Part shown: one piece after another, positions 45,418 through 56,649 of the stretch | Position numbering within the stretch: position 1 is the first letter of the stretch | How the letters are laid out: every line of letters begins with the position of its first letter | Source: Aquilaria yunnanensis | Taxonomy: Eukaryota > Streptophyta > Magnoliopsida > Malvales > Thymelaeaceae | Assembly: GCA_039654915.1 (NCBI GenBank) | Contig: CM077600.1 | Coordinates: forward strand, 39,044,492-39,108,491 | Direction of reading: 5' to 3' | DNA: 64,000 nucleotides | Notes under the pieces: generated by a model | The model's input: the letters and a program-made list of their open reading frames with translations, nothing else | Told to the model about the DNA's origin: nothing | Database searches by the model: none | Made by a program: the position numbers and the translations under genes

Positions 45418-46890
45418 GTCTCGCCCGTCGACTAATGTGTGCTAATGTTGTTTACAGTTACTGCCTCGCCATCCAAAGGGTCTTTCCGCCAGTAGACGGG
45501 GCGGGTTTTGTTTCTGTTAGGGCGGGACTTTGCGGGTCGGATCGATTTATCCGTTTATCTAATGTGGGCCTTACTGATAGATGGCCCAACCATAGACATG
45601 TGGGCTTGCGCATGTAAATCCAACAGTTTCCCTCCCAGTGAACAAGAAGTCCGCAGACTCCACCCATGGAAGCTCCCTCGTGAACATGAACTTGTATGGA
45701 GATCCAAATAGCACCCCTGCCGGTATTAGATCCAGTCTATATCTCTTTTTTTTTTTTTTTTTTTTTTGACATGAAACGAGGCTCAAGAGAGGAGGATTGA
45801 AACTTTTACTCTCTGTTAATAGCCGTAAACCTGTAAAAAAAAAAAATAAACTTTTCCTAAGGTATTAAGAGATAGTGATTTAGTATTAAAACATATAGGG
45901 GTTGTTGGTTTGCGTTTAATGTGGATTAAAGATGGTGAATTATTCGCTGATCAGATTTTTCACGGGTTAAGACGACATGTGCGTCAAGTAGTAATATTGG
46001 CCATAGACTTGGCTGTATTTATATGTTCGTGTCATTGCTTTAATCTCTTGGAATAGCTTTTTCTATCCTCTGTTGCTTATTGTAAACACTGCGAGCTGAA
46101 GGAGACAACCATTTGTGGTGTTAGATCAAGCTCTGTAGTTGTCCCTCAGCCTGAATCTGATTATATCCCTTCGGCCATTGAACCTCTCTCTCGCTGACAC
46201 ATATGAATGCCTCTTGGCCGCTTCCACCCACATCAACCTGTACAATCCCAACACCTCAACCTCCTCCTACGTTTGGCTCTTCCTCGACCACCACTCTATT
46301 GCCACTATCCGCAAATCCTCAAAAGGCTCGAAGAATCTGCAGAGCGAGCTGCAGCGCTGGACTTGTTTGTGCTCATGGACAACGCATCCTGGATCCTTTC
46401 CATGTAGCCTCCACAAGTGATTTGGCAATTCACATCCACAATCGCCTCAATGCACAACAATCCGCAATGACGAAACCACTTGTCATGATCGAATGCATGG
46501 AAGGTGGCCACGATTCTAAATAAAATGAAAATAGGGGCCATAACTTGGCATAAATCCATGGCTGGTTGTCTTGACTCGTGCCCTCACCCGACCTAACCCA
46601 TGAATAATGATACCTCGTTAAGCCCCTTTAGTTGGAAACAGACTCGCCCGTAATGTCAAAAGATATTTCCAGAGATTTGTCTTATACTATATGAACTTAC
46701 CTGCGCTTACAATATCAGCACATAACGAATGCATAAGTGAAGTACAATTAACTTTTACACGAACGTAAAAAGATTTTGAAATTCTTAGATTCATAAAGCT
46801 TTTTAAAAACAAAAAACAACAAGAGCAGGAGTGATTGGAAAAAATGAAATAATTAACCGCTGGCGGATAGAATCCAATGAACCGAAACGG
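45418..46890. other. Region upstream of TWINKLE, no supported gene
   Basis: Proximal part: the TWINKLE promoter, with no obvious TATA box. A long poly-T run lies at about 45748-45768. Frames at 46139-46523 (for example MNASWPLPPTSTCTIPTPQ) are Ser/Pro/Thr-rich, overlap one another in three phases and show no domain; they may be a gene relic. Confidence 0.5.
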
Positions 46891-47251
46891 TGAACTGCAC
46901 TTGAAGTCCTAAAGGATTAATTAAGCATTCAACTTGAGTCCTTAAGGCCTCCGTTTCTACGTTTGAGTCCTCAAACGTTTTGAAAGGTCCAAACTAGTCC
47001 TACAACTCACGCAGCTAACAGATCAAAAACATAAGGGCTACGAAGAAGGTTCGTTGGACATCCACCATAGCTATTTTTAAGGTAGTGAAACCGCCACGTC
47101 GGAGTTATTTTTTTTCCCCAATTAACGTGATCATTGATCAAGTAGTTTTCAGACTATTTTATAAGGTTTCAGGACTCAAAATCATAAGAGGAACCTTCTA
47201 GGACTCAAATGATTAGTTACTTAACAATTTAGGACTGGTAGTGTACTTGTT
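46891..47251. mobile_element. Mutator-like MITE upstream of bHLH copy 2
   Basis: GGTGAACTGCACTTGAAGTCC at the left and, in reverse, GGAACAAGTACACTACCAGTCC at the right begin imperfect ~100-bp inverted repeats with recurring TTGAGTCCT motifs. The target duplication is not clear. It lies about 40 bases before the block shared with the copy 1 promoter. Confidence 0.5.
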
Positions 47252-47611
47252 CCAATTGACAAATTACGTACCACGGCACTTCCTGAGTTCCTACTTATCA
47301 GGAGACAGTTATTTCTCTCCTTATCTCCCCAACCGCCCACTCTCTCAATCGATGCCACTCACAACATATCTGTCTGGTTTACAAAATTAAGGCCGCAGCC
47401 AAAACGCTAATAAAAGTGGATCAGTTACCTGTTTGTGTCGGTTTTATTTACAGAATCAACCAAATATCTCTCGCTCACCAAACCAAATTAGCAGCGCGCG
47501 ACAATATCTTTCTTCCCTAAGGTATCATGTCTTTTACGTTATTTGCTATTTTCTGATAGAAATAAATCTTCCTCCTGATGTTATTCTCTCTGCACTGCAG
47601 CTAAGGAAGAC

Positions 47612-48608
47612 ATGGAAGCTTACATAGAGCTAATGGAGCCCTTGTTCAGCTCCGCCGCCGGTCTTGCCCTTCCAACAGCTCATTTTATAAACCCGTGCTT
47701 CGAGCCCCTGCCGCCAGCCATCCCCCTCTTCTGCTCTGCTACCAATTCCCTGTCTCGTTCTGCCCTCCCCATGACTTACCTTCCCAGCCAACTTTCCGAA
47801 TTCCGTTCTGCTGCCGACATCCTTTGGTCTCCGCCAGCAAACATAATCCCTGACCACCAACAATTTCACCATCACAGAGACGTACAGTGCCTGTGCCCCT
47901 ACAGTTGCTCCAGTCACTTTTCAGAAGATACGCCACGCGTGTCAGCGGGAGGAGATGAGGAGAAGAGAAGAGAAGGCGGCGGCGCGAAGCAGAGCATGGC
48001 GGCTCGCGAAAGGCGACGGAAGATTACGGCGAAGACACAGGAGCTTGGGAAGCTCATCCCCGGCGGCCACAAGATGAACACCGCTCAGATGCTGCAAGCG
48101 GCTTCCAAGTATGTCAAATTCCTCCAGGCCCAACTTGCTCTTCTTCAACAAATGGCTGCCTTTCATCATCACCAGGCACGTAACTTTATTAACGCATTTC
48201 TCTTTTTTGGTGCTTCTCAAATGAAATACTAGCTAGTTGTTTCAGAAAAAACCCGGAACTCTTGATCTTTGTACTGTTAACCCACCAATCAATCAAATAA
48301 AGAGTCTTGCCCTGGAAACGTTAGTAATCTTGTTGACCATGTTTACTTAATGCCAAGTAATCTTGCACCCCCAGAAAGAATCTCATTTGAGTTAGTTTCC
48401 CAGCAATTTGTGAACAAAACGATTGATGAGGTAGCAATGTGATAAGGTGCAGGGAAGGAATGAGACGTTGGAAGCAGAGGAGCTGCCAGTGTTGTTAGCA
48501 TCTTCAGCGATCCAAGAGAAGTTGTATTTGGAAGAGAAGTGTTTGGCTCCCAAACAATTCCTCCTGAAGCTAGACTCAATCGAGGCCGTTGATCTCCAAG
48601 TCCTTTGA
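47612..48608 (+). CDS. BHLH52: bHLH transcription factor, bHLH52/53 type (copy 2)
   Basis: Paralogue of the gene at 25739. Exon 1 is 47612-48175 and exon 2 is 48453-48608, giving 239 residues. The basic region near residue 126 (KQSMAARERRRK) again lacks the E-box Glu. The HLH is almost identical to copy 1 (QELGKLIPGGHKMNTAQMLQ). The intron is 277 bp, and its donor at the position equivalent to copy 1 is CAG|GCACGT, a GC-AG intron. The nearest GT (48180) would break the frame. Exon 2 keeps AIQEKLYLEEKCLAPKQFL but ends DSIEAVDLQVL, because a 10-bp difference shifts the frame relative to copy 1. A leader intron at 47522-47600 ends 11 bases before the ATG, and an in-frame TAA upstream fixes this start. 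Promoter and 3' UTR blocks are shared with copy 1, so this is a local or dispersed duplication. Confidence 0.9.
48176..48452 (+). other. GC-AG intron of bHLH copy 2
   Basis: GCACGT at the donor and GGTGCAG at the acceptor. Copy 1 has GTACAT at the same codon boundary. GC donors are a small minority of plant introns and usually follow CAG, as here. Confidence 0.7.
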
Positions 48609-48789
48609 CAAATTATGAAGGAATTGTTTGTTTGTGCTTAACCACGCATAGTATAGTAGGTGCTTTTCTTTTTCTGTTGATATTGTGGTAGTTGTTTAGA
48701 GTTTAGGGATCCTATTTTTACTCAGCTAATTGATTATCTTACCCATTAATCAATTTTTTGTAAATTTATTTCCCTACAAATGAACTAGT

Positions 48790-51490
48790 GACTTGCTTAA
48801 TCTGTTTGAACTCTGAATGGCACCCAGTTAGTGTACTTGTGTTTCTGCTGCTAATCCGATCGAAATCAGTGGCCGGGGCTAAAGTCGTAATGCAGCCCAA
48901 GTTGAAACAATTTTGCCGAGCTCAATTAAGTGCAAAATTTGACTCATCCCGATGGTACTCTCCATTAAAAAAATCTAATCACATACTGTTTTTTTTAATT
49001 TATTTTTTTAACTACCACGATGTGGTCTCAGCTCAATTGAATCAAATTAATTCTTATGGTTGTCGCCAAACAGGAAGTATTTTCATAGTGGAACACCACG
49101 GCAAACTTTGAACTATTAATTTCAATTCATGTATATATCCCAGTTGAGCCATACACCAATTAAGTTCCCCTTCTACATTTCTAATCACATATACAAAGGA
49201 TATTACTCTAATTCAAAACTTTTATGATTAAAAGAAAAAAATGTCGAAAGTTTCAGGCACATTGAGGCGCAGGTTAGTATATATATTAGATAACTTGTGA
49301 AACAGACCAGCTCGACCCGTCGTCTTCAACGGACCAAACATAATACTGTTTGTTGTTATGCGATCTCTAATTGCCCGACCCGACCACCATATGTCCGTAC
49401 TGCAACCAAGAGGTGGCCCGCATGTATGACTGGGATCTGGAAAACACAGATTTCTTTACGTAAATTGTTTTTCGTTTTGTCAATAACTTGCCGTGCATTT
49501 GCTACAACAGTTTGTACTCTCTTAATTCTTTCTCTATCATACTCTGCCCTGCTGTACTAGCTAGTTCTCATTGTAACATCGCGATATATAAATGTTTTAG
49601 TTATTTAAAGTGCAGGGCTTACAAATCAACTTCATGTGATAGGTGTCAAGCCTTCTTAGCTGGGTTGGTTAAGGGCGTAACTCTCACATTATTCATCCGG
49701 GTTTAAGTCTTCATTCCTTTTTTTTTTCTATATTAAAAAATTTTGTATTTAGTTAAGAAGTGAAAAGGTTTACTGCATGAATCATGTAGGACCTCAGTTA
49801 TAATTAACCTACTTTTTTGTGTCTGTTTTGTGTAGAGTGCGGCACCTCTATTCGAAACCTTGGTCTTCCTTATGGATGTTCCTTATACGTTATTATTTTG
49901 CCAGCCAACGAGAGATAAGATGAAGTTAATTAAGATTAATCTTCTTTATACTCAAATTACCTTCTCAAATCAATTCAATTTTAATACATTTTCAGCTCTC
50001 AAACCTATTTTTTTCACTTCCTCTTTGGTGAAGCCCATACAAAAGAATTATGCTCCCATAATTTGACATGGGCTCAGATTCACTCAAACCAATCAGACCC
50101 AAAGGCCCTTCAAGGCCGTCCGCAATGTTGGCCCATGCAACCTAGCATCTCATACTCTTAAAGAATAAGCATGAAATAAGATTCACATAGTACAAATGTC
50201 TTCGAATTGGCTCTGTCGCTCAACCCTTGTTACGTGAGGCTCCTCTCATAAGGTCTTACTATTAGCAAATGAGGTATTGATTGTTTCCTTTTGAGCTCTC
50301 ACACCTTGAATCAATACTTACTTGAGGTGTTGTAGTATCTTCTATGTACCTATACCAGCTCACCTTTTGGTGCTCGTGGATTAAGGCCCGATTTACTACT
50401 ACAGAGGTCAAGACTCGATATAGGAAGCATAGATCACATTTTTTTCGCTTATCAACTCTGTGCTTTTCACTCTAGCCCTCCTCTTTTTTGTCACTTTTTT
50501 TTTATTTTACTGTCATTTTTTCCTATTCTGCAAAGCAACTGACATCGAATGAAAACATCTCTACAACAATGTGATAACAAGAATTCTTTAACTTGGACAT
50601 CACACCAAAAAAAAAACAGAGATAAAAGAAGATAGTAAATAATTTAGCAGGTGTTTTTCAAAAATAAGGTTCAGCCATCACATTTCTAAAACTTAAAGAA
50701 AAAATAGGATTCAAGTTTCGACAATATGAAACAGTTCTCTTTCCATGTTTTTTTTTCTAGACTTGTACTAAAATCATGACCAAAAGCTGTCACATTATGC
50801 AATCTTTTTGTTACTTTTGGACTTCTTCACCGTCTTTTTACTTGTTGAAACTTGATTATAAATTTATGTATCTAGGATACTTCCAACTTAAGAAAAAAAA
50901 ACACACATACACACACAAGGTCAAGGTCAAAGAAAGTAACAAAAGTGGGCAGGGTAAAGAATTACTGCCTCTTAAAAAAAATTAACATCCTCTTAATTAT
51001 GCGGGAAAAGAACAACAAATGTTTGCTAGAAGGAAAAAAAAATAGCAAAACAGAGAGGGGGGCTGGCGCAAAAAGAACAAGAAAGAAAAGGTCCCATAAA
51101 AAACAAGGTAAAAAATGGCGAAGAATTTGGTTGTTTGGAGCGAAGATTGGGAACTAAATGTTGTTCCTCGTGGCAAAAATTAATACAAAATAAAAATAAA
51201 ATAATGATAATAAAAATAATATCAATGATGATGCAAAGGATTTTAAGTTGAGGCGTAGAGATGCCAACTTTATTTTGGACGTTTCATGACACACTGATGC
51301 AACGGCTTCTGGTCATGCTGCCCTCAAAATATAACAGCCCAATTTTGTTATTGTGGTTCTACTCACATTTGCATTATGGTAAAATAAAGCTCCACTCACA
51401 CATTTCTTTATCCAATATTATTTTGGAGATAAAGAAAAAATATCGTTGTGAAAAATATGATTAATAGGAGAGAAGGAGAGGCAAATAATA
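48790..51490. other. Gene-free interval downstream of bHLH copy 2
   Basis: Similarity to the copy 1 downstream region ends near 48790. The rest holds AT-rich sequence, a tRNA-like SINE candidate (49655) and GA/CA-rich stretches. Short frames (48788-49111, 49297-49560, 50945-51157) show no domain. Confidence 0.5.
49655..49728 (+). mobile_element. tRNA-like SINE candidate 1
   Basis: An A-box-like TAGCTGGGTTGGTTAAGG is followed about 30 bases later by a B-box-like CGGGTTTAAGTC and then a T-rich tail. Spacing fits an internal RNA polymerase III promoter. No target duplication established. Confidence 0.35.
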
Positions 51491-51790
51491 TGTGTATATA
51501 TTTTCGGATGAACAAGAGCTACATATGTATAGACTATGGAAGAGAAACATTGAAAATAAGTAATTATAAATTAATCGTTAATGAGTTAATGCAAATATAA
51601 TCTAGCCTAGCGGGTAGGAAAACTAATTAGCCTAAACGGCTAGCTCCCATGTTAACTAGGAGAAAAACAAAACAGTACATTTAAGCTTTTAAAGTCCCAA
51701 ATGACTGTAAAGCAATTAATATTTTATTTATTTATTTATCTATTTATTTATTTTTTTTAAAAAATTATTTTATTGAAATAATATCCAACA
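51491..51790 (-). repeat. Ty1-copia LTR, 300 bp
   Basis: On the minus strand it starts TGTTGGATATTATTTCAAT after a purine tract GAAATGGAGAAGGAAA and ends ATATATACACA. That order marks a 3' LTR on the minus strand. Confidence 0.6.
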
Positions 51791-52480
51791 TTTCCTTCTC
51801 CATTTCAATAAAAAACCATAATAATACATATTTGGGTAAAGACAGTTTATGATGTTTAATAAATGTGGTGATATCTTAAACCTTTACTTAATGAGTCGGC
51901 TCTTTTATTTGACAACTAATAGTAGTACGACCTTAAACTATGGTTGTTTGCGGATACAAATTCACCTAACACACATAATAAACCAAGTGTCTATTGAGCT
52001 TATAAGTCAGCACTATTGATAGCCATATGCAAATCCTGATTTTTCATGAGCAATTTTGGTAATAGCCCACAGAGCGACCTCACTCCAATGCTCATATAGG
52101 TGAAAATCCGTCAATGGTGCTCTTGTAACTTTAACACTCCCACTCAATAAAAAGCTACAGATTTTCATTAAAAGCAACTGCTCAACCCTTAATCATTACA
52201 AGATAGATGTATCTACACCATAAGGATGAGATGAGATGATAAATAAATCTCTAAGATAATACATCTCTCAGCAGTTTCACTATGATTCATTTTTCCCATT
52301 CAAAACTCAATCCTCAAGATTTCTGATTTTTTAGTTAGGTATCCTCGTATGAAGCTCTATGCAATTTGGGCTTAAATCCTATCTCTCCAATATAATCGAG
52401 AACTTGTCTCTTGCAAGAGATTCTGTTAGCAAATCTGGAATATTTTCACATGATTTCACATGGAATAATTGTGGTTTTGC
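51791..52480 (-). mobile_element. Ty1-copia 3' end: polyprotein tail and 3' untranslated region
   Basis: The minus strand near 52420-52440 reads IPDLLTESLARDKF, the ADLLTK-type end of copia RNase H, followed by stops and an untranslated part leading to the purine tract and LTR. Truncated: no integrase or reverse transcriptase is visible. Confidence 0.55.
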
Positions 52481-53030
52481 ATGAATCTCATTAGTTCTGC
52501 TGCGATTGTGGTTTCAGGGGGAATGTTTTCATCTGACTTCTATATATCTGCCAAATAGGAAAGGGCAAAATACTTCATGCATAGTTGAAACGAGGGTGGA
52601 AAGCCGCAACATTTCATCTAAAATGAATAAAAACCAGGGGCCGTTATGCTGTCTCTTTTTGTCTATATATAAACGTCTGGACATTCTGTAATTAGAGGCA
52701 ACCAAGGTTAAGGATTTCCTTTTGTCCTCAGTGGGTCTAACCTATTTTACTATGCTCTCTATTCTGCTTCGTAGACAAAGATATATTCCGTATGGTTTCG
52801 CAATAAACTGTTCCAATTTTCCTTCTTTGTCCAGACATTTCTGTTCTTAATATACTTGCTGCAGTTGAGAGCATTAATTTGTTTCCTGCTGGGCCGATTG
52901 TGTGTTGGACGTCATCTACTGTATTTAATTCATGTTCTATTATATATTCTGTCTGTTAGTAATCCTCTCCTTGCCTGATCGATTGCTCGAGGGGAAGTAA
53001 TAACACATAGTGCATATAGCCCAAGACACT
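52481..53030. other. Gene-free interval
   Basis: No ORF with homology. Possibly decayed retroelement sequence continuing from the copia fragment. Confidence 0.4.
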
Positions 53031-53140
53031 GAATTTGGTGGAGTGGTTAGTGCGCCGCCTGAAATCGTGGGTAGCGAGGATCTGGTTCACAACATGGCAT
53101 GATTTAACGCTTTTTATTTTTTATTTTTTATTTTTTTGAC
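53031..53140 (+). mobile_element. tRNA-like SINE candidate 2
   Basis: GGTGGAGTGGTTAGTGCGCC resembles a tRNA A box. GATCTGGTTCACAAC resembles a B box about 35 bases later. A TTTTTATTTTTTATTTTTT tail follows. It does not fold as a complete tRNA. Confidence 0.35.
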
Positions 53141-55324
53141 CAGCGATAGAAAATTTATCAATGATGAAAGTTGAGTATAAAAATCAGATCGAATCAAGCA
53201 TGGTTTGGTGCTTTCACGAGCGGTGGATCCAGAATTTTTATAAAGTAAAATCTATATACGTACACACACATTAAACACTAACATTATATAAAATGAAGTT
53301 TATAAATTCACATATATGATATGTAGGAGATATTTCAATTTTTGTTTTCTTAAAAAGAAGGTTTTCAAAGGCATTATCCTTTAACGTAATTGAAATTATA
53401 CGTTTCTCCTCTAACGGCATTTTTCTTTTAATTGCAAAAATTAATTTGGCTCAGACGGCTTTGGTCCTCGGCTCCTATATATGCCACTCTTCTATAGCCA
53501 TTCACGGCACAATAAAAAAAAAATCATTCTTATTCACTCTTCTCAATTTTTACTTATCATATTTTTCTCTTGTTTTATTGGGTATTTTTCTTTCAATATA
53601 ATATCTTTCTTTTTGGGTAAACAAGGGTGTAGGTGCAGCTTTGCTTCACAATAATGCAATATTTGTGAAGCAAAAATGAAGAAACTTAGGCTGTTGTATC
53701 TTAAGGGCGGCGTAACCCGATATTACTGCATCAATGTGACACAAAGCATCTAAAAAAAGTGGACAACTCTACGCCTCAGCTCAAATTCATTTGTATCATC
53801 AGTGATACTCCCTCTATCCTGTGTTTATTGGAACAAATGGTTTTGCACGCTTTTTAAGGTTAGCTCTATTTTCATCATGTTTTCCTATTTTGCCCTCCAT
53901 CTTCGTCTACATTGATCTTTATTTTAGATTGTTATCTTTAATTTTAATTTTTTCTTGTATTGATTTTTTTGCCACGAGCAACAAAATAATATAAGAATTT
54001 GAAAAGTATTTTTTTAGATGAAAATCTAAAAATGTTTTGATTTAGAATTTATTTTTTCTATTTCTAATTGACTTGCTTCAATGAAATAACGAAAAGTATA
54101 AGACGTTCATTTTCTAATAACATAAAAGATAAAAGTTTCATTTTACCTTGTAAATTGTATATTCCTTCTCGCTTGATTTAGTGACTTTATCTTGTGTTGA
54201 ACTAGTCCCTTAATTGTTTCATATGCATGGGAAGAAAGGAGAGAGAGAAAAAGTCTAAGCCTTATATGGGAAAATATATAAAAGTTCAGGGCTTAGTATT
54301 AAACTTCTACCATTCTAATTATTAATGGAAAAAAGGCTAACCCAGTTTATTTTATTTTTATCAAGGTAAAAAGGCTACATTCATTTATTACAATAGATAT
54401 TATGAAAATTATAGAAGTCTAAAAAAAACGAAGAGAATTTAATTGCTAAATTATATATTTTTTATTAACATCTTTCTATAAAACTGGGGGATTCTGACCC
54501 CATAGTATATCTATAGTATATACATGGACACACCACTCTCTTTTACTCTTCTTTCCCAACTCTATTTGTTTTCCCCGGTTTTTGGCGTTTGACTCCATTT
54601 TCTTTCTCCTTAACCGCTTTATACTTTTATAGTCCTGCTGTCCTTTTTTTTTTTTTTTTTGCCTCCCACCATCTTTTTCTACTTAACTGTTTCGTCTTAC
54701 CCCATTTTGTCCTTCTTTCAATTTTTTTTTAACTTTTTCACGTCATTTCTACTTTTATTTTCTATTTAACCTTTTCTGTCGTTTTCCCCTTTTTTTTCCT
54801 TTTTTGTTTTGAGATCTAGATCAGAGTAATAGATAAAAAGAACAAATTGATAAGATTAAAATAATATATTGATAACATTAAAACAAAAAAAAATGATAAT
54901 ATTAAAAGAACAGATTAATAAGATCGAAAGAACAATTTAATAACATTAAAAGAACAAATCGATAACAATAAAACATATTTTTTTAGTTTTATTCTTTTTT
55001 TAGTTCCTATATATTCTTTTATTCATTGTTGAAAGTATTTTTTTTCACTCTTTATATATGTAAAAGGAAAAAATTTAAACATAATTTTACTAAAAACATA
55101 TAAATTTAAAATATTGAAAAATAAGAACAAACCTAATAAAAGAATAAATAATAACTAATAAAAAAACAAATAATATTCATAAAAGAACAAATCTGCTAAC
55201 AAAACAAATAACAAAAAATGGATAAAAATTATAAAAAGGACAAACCTAAAATAACAAATAAAATGGTAAGAGAATAAAGATGCACGGGTGAGCTTAGCTC
55301 ATGCAAGAATTACTCTCGCATATG
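53141..55324. other. AT-rich gene-free interval
   Basis: T-rich tracts at 54540-54810 and a degenerate AAAAGAACAAAT/GATAACATTAAA field at about 54830-55260, similar in style to 8780-9130. CTCCCTCTATCCTGTGTTTATTGG near 53811 resembles one end of a MITE, but no partner was found. Confidence 0.5.
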
Positions 55325-55726
55325 GGGTAAAATTCATTTTTGGTCCCTTAACATTTATTATTGCCATAAAGTGGTCCTTTATCTAATTTTCGTGCTATTA
55401 ATGTCCCTCAACTTTGTAATCACGGCCTATTTTGGTCCATTCTATCACTACAGGTGTTATATCAAATAGATTTAGTCTATTTGGCACACTCAACCCCCCT
55501 TCTCAGTCCTACATAGTCACGCTGCATTTTTAGCCAAGTGAAATTGAGCAAAAGTGGCTTTCAGCCATTTAGGTGGGAGCATATGTGGTTAGGGGAGGAA
55601 AATTTCATGGAAAAGGGTATTTGATAAAAGCAAATGAAAAGGAGAAACTGGAAATTTTAGGAAAAATCGAAGAATACTTTATGTGGAGAGACATAGAGAG
55701 GTATTCTAGTCAAAATTTGGGTCTGT

Positions 55727-56085
55727 GTGATAAAAAAACCATTGTCATACTACTCATGTGGCCTTCCTGCTCAGCTGAAGATAGCGTGGACCAAGCAAAA
55801 TGTTGGAAGGAGGTTATTTGGCTACAGAAACCATGGGACAGGATCTGTAGGTGTTCAAATCGTCTTTCATTGGCTGACTTGTTCTGTGTTTATGTTGGAC
55901 AGGTGCAAGGAAATGTGTCCTATTAATTTAGGCAGTGGTACGATGATTCCACGCCTGAGCCTTGTAGAGCTATGATTAGGGGTTACTAAGAAAACTAGAT
56001 AAGGCTGAGGCAGAAATCAAGAAAGTAGGTGGAATGCTTGAATTGAAAGAAATAGATATGAAGCAACTACATGGGAATAAGTAGA
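55727..56085 (+). pseudogene. GRF-type zinc-finger/coiled-coil protein remnant in the MULE
   Basis: One frame reads SCGLPAQLKIAWTKQNVGRRLFGY, the hallmark of plant GRF zinc fingers. After a frameshift come YDDSTPEPCRAMIRG and a charged segment with KLDKAEAEIKK-like heptads near 55990-56060. Stops and shifts make it non-functional. Such genes often ride in plant transposons. Confidence 0.65.
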
Positions 56086-56649
56086 GATTAAAGAATACAG
56101 TTCTTTAATTTAATTTGTATAAAGATGTCTAGCACAGAACCTGTACTCTAAATCTGGAAACAACTCTTCAACTGCTAGAATCAAACCCCGTGTCAAAAGG
56201 GAAAAATATTAGTCAAGCAATCCAAATGAGGCAAACATTAACTCCATGTAATGTTCAAACTTTAAGAACCCAACCTAACCTTTTGTCTGTCACTCATAAA
56301 TGTCCAAAACTTTGATTCTACAACGTCAAATGCTTTAGGTAAGTGTACCAAAAACCAACTCTAAGAGTCAAAAGACCCCACCTCAACAATTGCATATGCA
56401 ATACGGTAAATGCAATTGTTGGCATCTATTTCTACAACTTCTAGCAGTTGGACACCATACGTGCCCTTCAAAAAACACATGTTAGAAAACCACTCTTACA
56501 ACCTACCAAGCAAATGAACACTCTTTGGAATAAAAGGTTTCCAACCTTAATAGATATGAAGTCCTAAGGTTAGACTTCCACAATTCTCCACCATATTCTA
56601 CTAGCTTTGCATATTGTTCTGCTTCATCACCTCTCAACATAAACAATGC

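Noticed and set aside
53031..53100. tRNA gene
   Set aside because: A and B box-like motifs are present, but no cloverleaf with paired acceptor and anticodon stems could be drawn.
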